64,000 bases of DNA from the NCBI RefSeq assembly GCF_000696095.1, contig NZ_BAYX01000008.1, positions 248,001-312,000 of the forward strand. The letters are read 5' to 3'. Made by a program: the position numbers and the translations under genes. This document shows positions 33,722 to 41,744 of this stretch, in pieces (positions within the stretch are counted from its first letter, which is position 1; the number at the start of each line of letters is the position of its first letter). The notes under the pieces are model-generated. The model saw only the letters and a program-made list of their open reading frames with translations. It was not told the origin of the DNA and ran no database searches. The stretch comes from Rhizobium rhizogenes NBRC 13257 (GTDB taxonomy: Bacteria; Pseudomonadota; Alphaproteobacteria; Rhizobiales; Rhizobiaceae).

Positions 33722-35383
33722 TCATCCGAGACGGATATAGGGCACATCTTTCTTCGCCACTTCGTCCAATGCCTCTTCGTAGCCGGCATCGGCATAGCGC
33801 ATGACGCCGAGCGCCGTGTCGTTGGTGAGCGCATGGTCGAGCCGCTCGTCGGCCTCGGCTGTGCCATCGGCAACCACGGTGACGCCGCAGCTGGTCATGT
33901 AGCCGGCATAGCCGCCGCCGCCGGAATGGACGACGACGAGATCGGCCATGGAAGCGCAGAGCATCATCGCGTCGATCAGCGGCCAGTCGGCAATCGCGTC
34001 GGAGCCGTCCTTCATGCGCTCGGTCATGATGTTCGGATGCGCCATGGCGCCGGCGTCGAGATGGTCACGCGAGAAGGCGACCGGGCCCTTGAGTTCGCCG
34101 CTTGCCACCAGTTCGTTGACCCGACGAGCGAGGTCCGTGCGTTCTCCGTGGCCAAGCCAGGCGATCCGCGCCGGCAGGCCCTCGAAGGGTACATGCTCGC
34201 GGGCAAGCCTGATCCAGTTGGTGATGATCTTGTTGTCGGGGAACATTTCCAGCAGCAGGTCATCGATGCGGGCGATATCACTTTCCTCGCCCGACAGCGC
34301 CATCCAGCGGAAGGGGCCGATGGCGCGGGCAAACAGAGGCCTGAGATAGGCTTCGGTGAAGATCGGGATATCGAAGGCGTTGGCAACGCCGCCTTCCTTC
34401 GCCTGGGTGCGGATCAGATTGCCATTGTCGAAGACCTCAGCGCCCTTCTTCTGGAAATCCAGCATGGCTTTGACATGCTCGACGATCGAGGCGCGGCTCG
34501 CGGCCATCAACTGTCCCTGTCCGTCGTCGCGCAGGTCCTTGACCTGGGCAAGGCTCATACCCTTCGGCACATAGCCGTAGACGAGGTCATGCGCTGAGGT
34601 CTGGTCGGTGACGATATCGGGCACGATGCCGCGTCGCGCGATTTCAGGGTAGATCTCCGCCGCATTGCCGACGAGGCCGACCGAGAGTGCTCTTTTGTCC
34701 TTCACCGCCGCGTCGATCATCGCCAGCGCCGCATCGAGGTTTGGCGCGATCTCCTGGAGATAGCCGATCTCCTGGCGCTTCTTGGCACGCTCCGCATCGA
34801 TATCGACACAAAGGATAGCAGCGCCCGCCATCCGGCCGGCCAAAGGCTGCGCGCCGCCCATGCCGCCGAGCCCGGCGGTCAGCACGAAGCGACCGAGAAG
34901 ATCGCCGCCGAAGCGGCGTTCGGCGATCCGCATGAAGATCTCATAGGTGCCCTGGATGACACCCTGGCTGCCGATATATTGCCAGGCGCCGGCCGTCAGC
35001 CCGCCCCAGCAGATCAGGCCCTTGCGCTGCAATTCGTAGAAGACTTCCGCCTTCGCCCATTGCCCGACGATGTTGCAGTTGGCCATGATCACCAGCGGCG
35101 CCTTGGCATGGGTGCGGACGAGGCCGATCGGCTTGCCGGACTGGATCAGCAGCGTCTGATCCTCCTCCATCTCGGTCAGCGCCTTGACGATTCCTTTGTG
35201 TGCCGCCCAGTTGCGCGCCGCCTTGCCGAGCGCGGCATAGACGATGAGATTGTCCGGGTCCTCGCCGACGGAGAGCACGTTTTCCAGCAGCCGCAGCAGC
35301 GCTTCCTGCCGCCAGCCCTTGGCGCGCAGCACCGGGCCGCCCGGAATCGGGAATTTCGGATGACGTGGATTGGCTTTCGGCAT
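33722..35383 (-). CDS. Urocanase-family hydratase, probably (S-methyl-)thiourocanate hydratase
   Basis: A 553-residue member of the urocanate hydratase family (normally about 557). The NAD-binding region TAGLGGMGGAQP and MVTDQTSAHD-like segment IVTDQTSAHDLVYG are kept. It departs from true HutU at active-site segments: the catalytic cysteine of ARICWLG (C410 in Pseudomonas putida HutU, from memory) is Ala here (ARIAWLG, codon 34160-34162, residue 408), and HHGGGVGMGYS is VHSGGGGYAGYM. This argues against plain urocanate as substrate. Position in the operon suggests water addition to a thiourocanate or S-methyl-thiourocanate. Last gene of the operon. Confidence 0.8.
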   Translation of the reverse strand: MPKANPRHPKFPIPGGPVLRAKGWRQEALLRLLENVLSVGEDPDNLIVYAALGKAARNWAAHKGIVKALTEMEEDQTLLIQSGKPIGLVRTHAKAPLVIMANCNIVGQWAKAEVFYELQRKGLICWGGLTAGAWQYIGSQGVIQGTYEIFMRIAERRFGGDLLGRFVLTAGLGGMGGAQPLAGRMAGAAILCVDIDAERAKKRQEIGYLQEIAPNLDAALAMIDAAVKDKRALSVGLVGNAAEIYPEIARRGIVPDIVTDQTSAHDLVYGYVPKGMSLAQVKDLRDDGQGQLMAASRASIVEHVKAMLDFQKKGAEVFDNGNLIRTQAKEGGVANAFDIPIFTEAYLRPLFARAIGPFRWMALSGEESDIARIDDLLLEMFPDNKIITNWIRLAREHVPFEGLPARIAWLGHGERTDLARRVNELVASGELKGPVAFSRDHLDAGAMAHPNIMTERMKDGSDAIADWPLIDAMMLCASMADLVVVHSGGGGYAGYMTSCGVTVVADGTAEADERLDHALTNDTALGVMRYADAGYEEALDEVAKKDVPYIRLG

Positions 35384-35406
35384 GGAATTCCCTTCCCTGA
35401 TTATTG

Positions 35407-35736
35407 TTATTTCGGCGGCAGGCCTTCGACAAAGTCCAGCGCGGCGAGCAGCAGCCGCTTGCGCAGCATGTCGTTGCCGTAGGCCTCCGGTCCGGCGCGT
35501 ACCCAGCCTTGCATCTCGCGCTCGCGCGACAGCATGCGCTTGATGTCTGCCAGTGCCAGCGCCCAGGTGTCATTGCCCTTGCCGAGGCGTACCAGCATCC
35601 CGTCTTCGCGCGCGCCGCAAAGCAGATGGCCATTGAGCAGAAAGCCCCAGCCACCGAACATCGCTTTTTCGCTGAGCCCGGGCCTTTGCCCAAGATCCTC
35701 TCTCAGCAATTCCTCGAGACCTGCGTCGCGGGCCAT
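35407..35736 (-). CDS. TfoX N-terminal-domain protein
   Basis: A 109-residue protein matching the TfoX/Sxy N-terminal domain (SEKAMFGGWGFLLNGHLLCGAREDGMLVRLG, about 21-52). It has no C-terminal TfoX domain. GGGAGGCGC precedes the ATG. It sits 23 bp before the urocanase-like gene and 15 bp after the DUF917 gene, so it is an operon member; its role in a catabolic operon is unexplained. A competence role should not be assumed. Confidence 0.8.
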   Translation of the reverse strand: MARDAGLEELLREDLGQRPGLSEKAMFGGWGFLLNGHLLCGAREDGMLVRLGKGNDTWALALADIKRMLSREREMQGWVRAGPEAYGNDMLRKRLLLAALDFVEGLPPK

Positions 35737-35751
35737 CTGCGCCTCCCGATG

Positions 35752-36852
35752 TCAGCCTCTCTTGCCGGCCAGGGCGTATTTGGCGATCTCGATCCGCATC
35801 GCCTTTTCGACGGAGGGATAGACCGTCGGATCAAGGACGCTGGCCGAGAGCGGAATGATATCCATCGGCACATGCAGGATGAAGACATGCATGCCCTCAT
35901 GCAGCTGGCCGACGCTCAAGGGCTCACCCTCCGGCGACAGCGTGGTGATGACCGAGGGGAATGTTGCCAGGCGCTTACCATCGGTGTCTTCGACCGCCAT
36001 GTATTCGTTCATCACATGCATGGTCACAGCCTTGTCGCCGGCGCCGACCGTGATGGTGCCTATATCGAAGGCTTCCTTGGTGTAGATAACATCCTTCCTG
36101 GCGATGACGCCCTCGGCAAGGATATGCCCGCCGGTCGTCTTGCAGATCGCATCGATGACGGCGCTGCCGCCCTTTTTTTCGGCGTCGATGATCGCTTCGC
36201 CAAGCGCTAGCGCCATGGAGATACCGCCGAGTGCTGCATGCGTGCGGACATAGGACGCCCGTAGCGGATTGCGGCAGGAGGCGATGAAGCCGCCGGACTG
36301 GTCGGAGGCGGCGCGCAGGATCGGCGAGATTTTCGCGGTCGCGCCCTTGACTACCAGCTCGATATAGCGGTTCTCGGCGCGGTTGCCGCCGACGGCGGTC
36401 TGGATCATCTGTTCGGGCGAACCCGCCATGCCGATCGAGCCCATATCGCCAGTGGGATGCGCGCGGATATCGCCGACTGCGTCCACGACCTTGGTGCCGA
36501 GAATGGCCGAGGGCAGCCAGCCGTTCAGCGTCGAGGACTTGCCATTCTGGCCGATGATCAGGCCGGAAAGCTTCTCGCCGAGTTCGTCCTGCAGCAGCTG
36601 CACGGCCTTCACATAGTCGACGCCCTGCATTTCCCAGGGGGTCGTGGAGGCCGGCGCGCCGATGGCGGCGGCGGTTGCGATCCAGTCATTGTCATTGAGC
36701 TCGTCGATCGACACCAGCTCTGGCTTTCCGACATTGACGGCGGCATAGCCGAGCATGCGGCCGTGATCGGCCCAGCCGCCGCCGCCGGCCGCGTAAACGG
36801 AGCCGCCCTTGACGGCTGCTTCCACATCCTTGGCTACGAGTATGCGTCCCAT
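35752..36852 (-). CDS. DUF917 / S-methyl-thiohydantoin desulfurase-type protein
   Basis: A 366-residue DUF917 protein. It begins GRILVAKDVEAAVKGGSVYAAGGGGWADHGRMLGYAAV, typical of the N-terminal domain, and contains DAVGDIRAHPTGDMGSIGM in the core. As I recall, this Pfam family has been renamed after S-methyl-thiohydantoin desulfurase, an enzyme from ergothioneine-related catabolism. With the lyase, urocanase-like, hydantoinase and carbamoylase genes here, a step removing the sulfur group from a thiohydantoin propionate is the best guess. It starts 4 bp after the M20 gene. Confidence 0.78.
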   Translation of the reverse strand: MGRILVAKDVEAAVKGGSVYAAGGGGWADHGRMLGYAAVNVGKPELVSIDELNDNDWIATAAAIGAPASTTPWEMQGVDYVKAVQLLQDELGEKLSGLIIGQNGKSSTLNGWLPSAILGTKVVDAVGDIRAHPTGDMGSIGMAGSPEQMIQTAVGGNRAENRYIELVVKGATAKISPILRAASDQSGGFIASCRNPLRASYVRTHAALGGISMALALGEAIIDAEKKGGSAVIDAICKTTGGHILAEGVIARKDVIYTKEAFDIGTITVGAGDKAVTMHVMNEYMAVEDTDGKRLATFPSVITTLSPEGEPLSVGQLHEGMHVFILHVPMDIIPLSASVLDPTVYPSVEKAMRIEIAKYALAGKRG

Positions 36853-36856
36853 CCGG

Positions 36857-38131
36857 CTACTCCTGGCTGGTTTTTTGCAGGTTCTTGTCCATGTCGCGCA
36901 CGGCTTCGAACAGCACAGCAGCGCCCATGGCGATATCGTTATTCTCGGCCCATTCGTCGGCGCAATGGCTGCGGCCTTCCTTGCAGGGCACGAAGATCAT
37001 GGCCGCCGGGGCCACCTTGGCGACCCAGGCGGTGTCGTGGCCGGCGCCGGACGCCATGCGGCGGTGCTTGGCTCCGACCGTCTCGCAGGCGCGTTCCAGC
37101 GTTTCCAGCAAGCCGGCATCGCCGGGCGTCGGGAAATTGTCGGAGACGCGGACAGGCGGCTTGATGGTCACGCCGTAAGCCGTGGCTATCTTTTGCACTG
37201 CACCGTCGATCCAGGCCAGAAACTGTTCCATGTCTCCACGGATTTCGGCGCGGCCGTCGATCAAAAGCACGACCTTGGAGGGTACGACATTGGCGGCGTT
37301 CGGCTCGATGCGGAATTCGCCGACGGTTGCGGCAAAATGGCCCGGCGTCTTCGCCTGCTCTGTCGCTTGGCTCCGGATGTCGAGCACCAGTTGCGAGGCG
37401 GCCACCAGCGCGTCGGCGCGCCGGCCCATCGGCGTGGTGCCGGCATGGTCTGCACGGCCCTCGACGGTGATTTCGATGCGGGTGATGCCGGCAATGGCGG
37501 TGACGATGCCGATATCCTTGTTTTCGGCTTCGAGGATAGGTCCTTGCTCGATATGCAGTTCGAGAAAACCGGTAAGATCGGGACGCTTCTGCGCGAGCAG
37601 CGTCGCCGGATCGCCACCGACCTCGGCAATGCCCTGTGCGAGATTGCGGTCACCACTCACGCGCCTCAGCCACGCCTCCGGCAATTGCCCGGTCATCCCG
37701 CGGCTGCCGATGCAGGAGACGCCGAAGATGCTGACTTCCTCGGCGAGGAAATCGACGATCTCCAGATCGTGATCCAGTTGAATATCCTGATCCTTCAGGG
37801 AGCGTGCGACTTCCAGCGCCGCGATCGTGCCGGCAATGCCGTCGAAGCGCCCGCCATCCGGCACGGTGTCGGAATGCGAGCCGACCAGGATCGTGCCGAG
37901 GCCGGGCTTTGCGCCAGCGCGCCGGCCGATCAGATTGCCGGCAGCGTCCATGCGGGTCTCCAGCCCTGCCGCCTTCATCCGTGCGTCAATGTAAGCACGG
38001 CCTTCCAGAAACAGCGGCGAAAAGGCGCGGCGCGTCCAGGGGTGATCGGGTTCGGTAATCTTGGCTAGCGCGTCGATATCCTCGGCGATACGATCGGCGT
38101 TGACGGGCAGGTTGCGCTTCGGTTGGTTCAT
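36857..38131 (-). CDS. M20-family amidohydrolase (N-carbamoyl-amino-acid hydrolase type)
   Basis: A 424-residue metal-dependent amidase of the AllC/HyuC family. Binuclear metal ligands are visible: GSHSDTV, DGIAG, FLAEEVSIFG, ELHIEQGP and EGRSHCADEW; the dimerisation-domain motif RADHAGTTPM is also present. These enzymes cut N-carbamoyl amino acids to the free amino acid, carbon dioxide and ammonia. In this operon N-carbamoyl-glutamate is the likely substrate. Its ATG overlaps the hydantoinase stop (TGATG). Confidence 0.88.
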   Translation of the reverse strand: MNQPKRNLPVNADRIAEDIDALAKITEPDHPWTRRAFSPLFLEGRAYIDARMKAAGLETRMDAAGNLIGRRAGAKPGLGTILVGSHSDTVPDGGRFDGIAGTIAALEVARSLKDQDIQLDHDLEIVDFLAEEVSIFGVSCIGSRGMTGQLPEAWLRRVSGDRNLAQGIAEVGGDPATLLAQKRPDLTGFLELHIEQGPILEAENKDIGIVTAIAGITRIEITVEGRADHAGTTPMGRRADALVAASQLVLDIRSQATEQAKTPGHFAATVGEFRIEPNAANVVPSKVVLLIDGRAEIRGDMEQFLAWIDGAVQKIATAYGVTIKPPVRVSDNFPTPGDAGLLETLERACETVGAKHRRMASGAGHDTAWVAKVAPAAMIFVPCKEGRSHCADEWAENNDIAMGAAVLFEAVRDMDKNLQKTSQE

Positions 38132-39528
38132 CAGGCAGTCTCTCCAGCAATATTCTGGCCGGCAATAATCTGACGGGGAAGCGGGCGAACGAATTTGCCG
38201 CTGCCCGGCTCGGCCAGCACTTTGTTTCCGTCAGTAATCTGCTTGCCCCTGAGATAGGTGGCGGACACCGTCCAGGGCAGGCGGATGCCGTTATAAGGGC
38301 TCCAACCGACGATATTGTTGCCGCTCGAGGCGGCGTCATAGATGGTTTCGCGTGGTTCCAGCACCACGATATCGGCGTCCTTGCCCGGCGTCAGCGCGCC
38401 CTTGATGTGGTCGAGGCGGAAATGCTTAGCCGGGTTTTCGGCCATCAACCTCGCCGCCCAGGTGAGCGACACGCCGCGCTCCAACGCGCCCTTGACGAAG
38501 AGCGGCACCATGACTTCCAGCCCCGGCACGCCAGAGGCATTCGCCAGCATATCCGGATTGGTCTTGCGGTTTTCCGACCAGCTGACGTGATCGGTCGAGA
38601 CCAGCCAGACATTGCCTTCCGCCACCTTGCGCCACAGCGTCTCGACTTCGGCGCGCGGGCGGATCGGCGGATTGATCTTGGCCTTGCCGCCAAGACGCTT
38701 CACGTCGTTTTCCTCGTCCAGCGTCAGATAGTGGATGCAGCACTCCACGGTCGCCTCAAAGCCGTCGCGGCGATAGGCGCGGGCGATGTCGTAGCCGCGG
38801 CCGAGCGAGCAATGTACCACATGTGCCGGGCAGCCGGTATTGGCGCCGGTCTCGAAGATCGTGTGCATGGCAAGGAGTTCGGTGATCGGCGGTCGTGAGA
38901 GGCCATGGGCACGATAGTCGGTGACGCCGCTCGCCTTCACCTGCTCCATGTAGGTTCGAACCGCCTCATCATCCTCATTGTGCACGCCCGCCGTCAGTCC
39001 GGTCGGCGCAATGGCCGCGAAGCAGGCGTCGAGCAAGGCAGGCGGAATGCGCGGGAAACGCTTCGGGTCCGTGCCGAAGGTCGAGAATTTGAAGGCGGCA
39101 ACGCCGGCCTCGACCATTTCGCGAATGCGTGCGGGGCCTTCTTCCGGGTCGACCGTGCCATAGAGCGCGAAGTCGACGCGGGCCTGCGGCGACGCATGAT
39201 CGACCTTCTTCTTCACGGCTTCCGCCGAGCAGACGAGATTGCCCTCGTCATAGGGCATGTCGACAATGGTGGTAACGCCGCCGGCTGCTGCCGAGCGCGT
39301 CGACCAGACGAAGTCTTCCTGGTCCTTCTGGGAGAGCGAATGCACTTGGGCGTCGATCGCGCCGGGCAGGATCAGCGCTTTCCCGAGCAGATGCCGCTCG
39401 CGCGCTTGCGGCGGCACGCCGATGCCGATCTCTGCAATCTTGCCGTTGCGCACGGCGACATAGCCCTCTTCCACGATGCGGTCCGGCAGAACCATGGTGC
39501 CCTGCAGAACGAGATCGAAGTCAGCCAT
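38131..39528 (-). CDS. Hydantoinase/dihydropyrimidinase-family cyclic amidohydrolase
   Basis: A 465-residue TIM-barrel amidohydrolase. Metal-site features: DAQVHS after strand 1 (the first His of D-x-H-x-H is Gln, as in some dihydroorotases), the carboxylatable Lys in GVAAFKFSTFG, VHNEDDE, VVHCS and STDHVSW. Expected to open a hydantoin ring; hydantoin-5-propionate to N-carbamoyl-glutamate fits the context. The second of two in-frame ATGs (39528) is chosen because GGAGAGA lies at better distance from it than from 39534. It lies 15 bp after the lyase gene. Confidence 0.85.
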   Translation of the reverse strand: MADFDLVLQGTMVLPDRIVEEGYVAVRNGKIAEIGIGVPPQARERHLLGKALILPGAIDAQVHSLSQKDQEDFVWSTRSAAAGGVTTIVDMPYDEGNLVCSAEAVKKKVDHASPQARVDFALYGTVDPEEGPARIREMVEAGVAAFKFSTFGTDPKRFPRIPPALLDACFAAIAPTGLTAGVHNEDDEAVRTYMEQVKASGVTDYRAHGLSRPPITELLAMHTIFETGANTGCPAHVVHCSLGRGYDIARAYRRDGFEATVECCIHYLTLDEENDVKRLGGKAKINPPIRPRAEVETLWRKVAEGNVWLVSTDHVSWSENRKTNPDMLANASGVPGLEVMVPLFVKGALERGVSLTWAARLMAENPAKHFRLDHIKGALTPGKDADIVVLEPRETIYDAASSGNNIVGWSPYNGIRLPWTVSATYLRGKQITDGNKVLAEPGSGKFVRPLPRQIIAGQNIAGETA

Positions 39529-39543
39529 ACCCATTCTCTCCGT

Positions 39544-41127
39544 TCAGATTGTCACTGTATCGCGATAAAGCCGCTCTTCGACCCGCTCCAGCGAACCGAG
39601 GGCGAAGAAATCATCATAGGCGAGGATCGGCTGCTGAGCGATCATCTCGGACACGAAGGCCTCGGAGCCCAGTTCCTCCTCGATCGCCTCGACCTCGGCA
39701 GAAAGCGGCCGGTCGACCTCGTAGAAGTCGGCATGCTTGCGCACGACATCGTAGAGCATGCGGGCCACGCCTTCCGGCTTGTCGCCGAGAATGTCGATCG
39801 CCTGCGCCGAGAGCAGGGCCTCCAGCGCCGCAAGGCGTTTCAGTGCCCGCATCTGCCGATCGAAGCGTTCGATGACCAGTGGCAGGAAGGCGGCCTCGTC
39901 CTCCATGCCGGCGGCCACTACCAGAGACTGGGCCGAGACCGGATTGGACATGGACAGCACCCGCGAAAAGATCTCGCCGGCAAGCTTGATGATCGGGCCG
40001 AACCCAGTGGCGATCTTGCCTTCCGGCACCAGATTGACCGGCAGGCCGCGCCGCTGGCCGTTGCCGAGCAAGACGCAGTGGTTGAAGGCGTTGCGTGCCG
40101 CATGTGCCATGCAGATGACGGCGGCTTCGAGCAGAATGGTGACGTCGAGCGGCAGCGAGCCACCGGATGTCATGACGCGTCCGTCGACGATGACGGGATT
40201 GTCATCGGAGCGGCCGGTTGCCGCCAGGATCTTGTGGCCGGCGGTCAGGAGATTCTCGATCACCGCGCCGTAGACCTGGGCGATCATGCGCAAGCTCAGC
40301 GGATCCTGTACATGCGTCGCGATCGGCCATGGCCATTCGTCGGATGCATTGCAAAGCCATGCGCCGATCAGGGCTTCCCGCGCGGTGCCGACATGGCGCA
40401 CTGCATACCAGGGATCACGCGAGGCGCCGAGAGCGCCGGCCGCCATCATGCTGGTCGCCAGCAGCACCCGGATCGAGGAGGCGGCATTGCGGGTGGTCTC
40501 GGCGGCGGCGGCGAAGCTGACGGCATTGACGCTGAGCGAGGCGAGGCTGTCGCGCGGCAGCATCTTCACGGGCTCGATGCCGGCGGCGGTAAAGGCATCG
40601 GCCGCCTGCATGCGCCGGCCGCGATAGACGGCCTCGCCGACCCCGGTCAGCACCGCGCCGATCTGGCCCATCAGGCCGATATCGGCGCAGCCGATCGAGC
40701 CGGTGCGGCGCACGACAGGGATGACATCCGTATGCAGAAGCTGGAGATAGGCGTCGATCAGTCCCGGCGAGCAGCCTACCTGGCCGGTTAGCGCCGTATT
40801 GACGCGGATCGCCATGGCATTGCGTACGACGGACATGGAAAAAGGCGCGCCGGTGCCGAAATGATGGGCACGCACCAGGCCGAGATTGAAGGTGTCTAGG
40901 TCTTCCGGCGACCATTCCACATCCTTCATCGCCCCGACGCCGGTGGTGGAGCCATAGACGGGCATGCCGGACTGGATCGTGCTTTCGAGAACTTCGCGTG
41001 CCGCATGCACCCGCGCCATGCCGCTTTCCGATGCGGTGGGCATCGCGACGCCCGCGCCGATCCGCACCAGATCGCTGAACCCCAGGGGGTGCCCGGTGAG
41101 TTCGATGCCGGCCTTCTGACGCTCCAT
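39544..41127 (-). CDS. Histidine-ammonia-lyase-fold enzyme lacking the MIO triad, probable ergothionase-type lyase
   Basis: A 527-residue member of the HAL/PAL superfamily. It keeps the Tyr of VYGSTTGVG (Y58) and the HH of NLGLVRAHH (88-89), and the general length of HutH. The Ala-Ser-Gly triad that cyclises to the MIO cofactor in GSVGASGD is replaced by Cys-Ala-Asp (GSIGCADIG, residues 147-149). Without Ser and Gly the cofactor cannot form in the usual way. Ergothionases eliminate trimethylamine, a good leaving group, and to my knowledge do so without MIO. GGAGAA precedes the ATG. First gene of the operon. Confidence 0.82.
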   Translation of the reverse strand: MERQKAGIELTGHPLGFSDLVRIGAGVAMPTASESGMARVHAAREVLESTIQSGMPVYGSTTGVGAMKDVEWSPEDLDTFNLGLVRAHHFGTGAPFSMSVVRNAMAIRVNTALTGQVGCSPGLIDAYLQLLHTDVIPVVRRTGSIGCADIGLMGQIGAVLTGVGEAVYRGRRMQAADAFTAAGIEPVKMLPRDSLASLSVNAVSFAAAAETTRNAASSIRVLLATSMMAAGALGASRDPWYAVRHVGTAREALIGAWLCNASDEWPWPIATHVQDPLSLRMIAQVYGAVIENLLTAGHKILAATGRSDDNPVIVDGRVMTSGGSLPLDVTILLEAAVICMAHAARNAFNHCVLLGNGQRRGLPVNLVPEGKIATGFGPIIKLAGEIFSRVLSMSNPVSAQSLVVAAGMEDEAAFLPLVIERFDRQMRALKRLAALEALLSAQAIDILGDKPEGVARMLYDVVRKHADFYEVDRPLSAEVEAIEEELGSEAFVSEMIAQQPILAYDDFFALGSLERVEERLYRDTVTI

Positions 41128-41174
41128 CTTCACTGTTCTCCTTTTCCGCAAAACTATGCGAGCACGATCGCGAG

Positions 41175-41186
41175 TGGGATATCCCA
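41175..41186. promoter_or_regulatory. Palindrome in the promoter region of the catabolic operon
   Basis: TGGGATATCCCA is a perfect 12-bp palindrome about 50 bp upstream of the lyase start, within the 223-bp region shared with the divergent cupin gene. It is a candidate operator; no dedicated regulator gene lies next to the operon. Confidence 0.4.
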
Positions 41187-41350
41187 AATAGCGAACACCT
41201 GTCGCGCCACGCGTGAAAATGCACACGCAATACAGGCTGCGGCATCATCAAGGACACATTATAGCTGAAAGCGGGCGCGTAGGATTGACCAATAGGTTCC
41301 GCAACCGTTTTCATACCGAACCATCCGTCTAACTTCAGAAGATCATCAAG

Positions 41351-41683
41351 ATGAAAATTCCGGAACTGGCTTTCACCACAACGAATTGGGATGAGGTTCC
41401 CGCGACCAGACATGAGGGCGAGAGCGGCCACGCGCTCTGGCGCACATTGAATATCGGAGACATCCGCATACGGGTCGTCGAATACACGCCCGGCTATGTC
41501 GCCGACCACTGGTGCGATCGCGGCCATGTCATCTATGTGCTTGAGGGAGAATTGATTTCGGAGCTGAAGGACGGGCGGGTCTCGGTCCTGACGAAGGGCA
41601 TGGGCTATCAGGTGTCCGATTTCGGCGATGCCGCGCATCGCTCGTCGACAGAGACAGGTGCCAAACTGTTCATCGTCGACTAA
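41351..41683 (+). CDS. DHCW-motif cupin-fold protein
   Basis: A 110-residue single cupin barrel. VADHWCDRGHVIYVLEGEL carries the characteristic Asp-His-x-Cys segment and first cupin motif; FGDAAHRSSTETGAKLFIVD is the second. Function unknown; metal binding through the His residues is likely. It is divergent from the lyase operon, so it could be co-regulated with it. Confidence 0.8.
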   Translation: MKIPELAFTTTNWDEVPATRHEGESGHALWRTLNIGDIRIRVVEYTPGYVADHWCDRGHVIYVLEGELISELKDGRVSVLTKGMGYQVSDFGDAAHRSSTETGAKLFIVD

Positions 41684-41744
41684 CACGCAGCTTTGCAACC
41701 CGAGCCGGATGCGTGCGGCCCCAGTCCGGTGCCGCTGAAACAGG

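Noticed and set aside
33722..41127. Ordinary histidine utilisation (hutHU) operon
   Set aside because: The lyase lacks the MIO triad, the urocanase homologue lacks its cysteine, and hutI/hutG/hutF are replaced by hydantoinase, carbamoylase and DUF917 genes.
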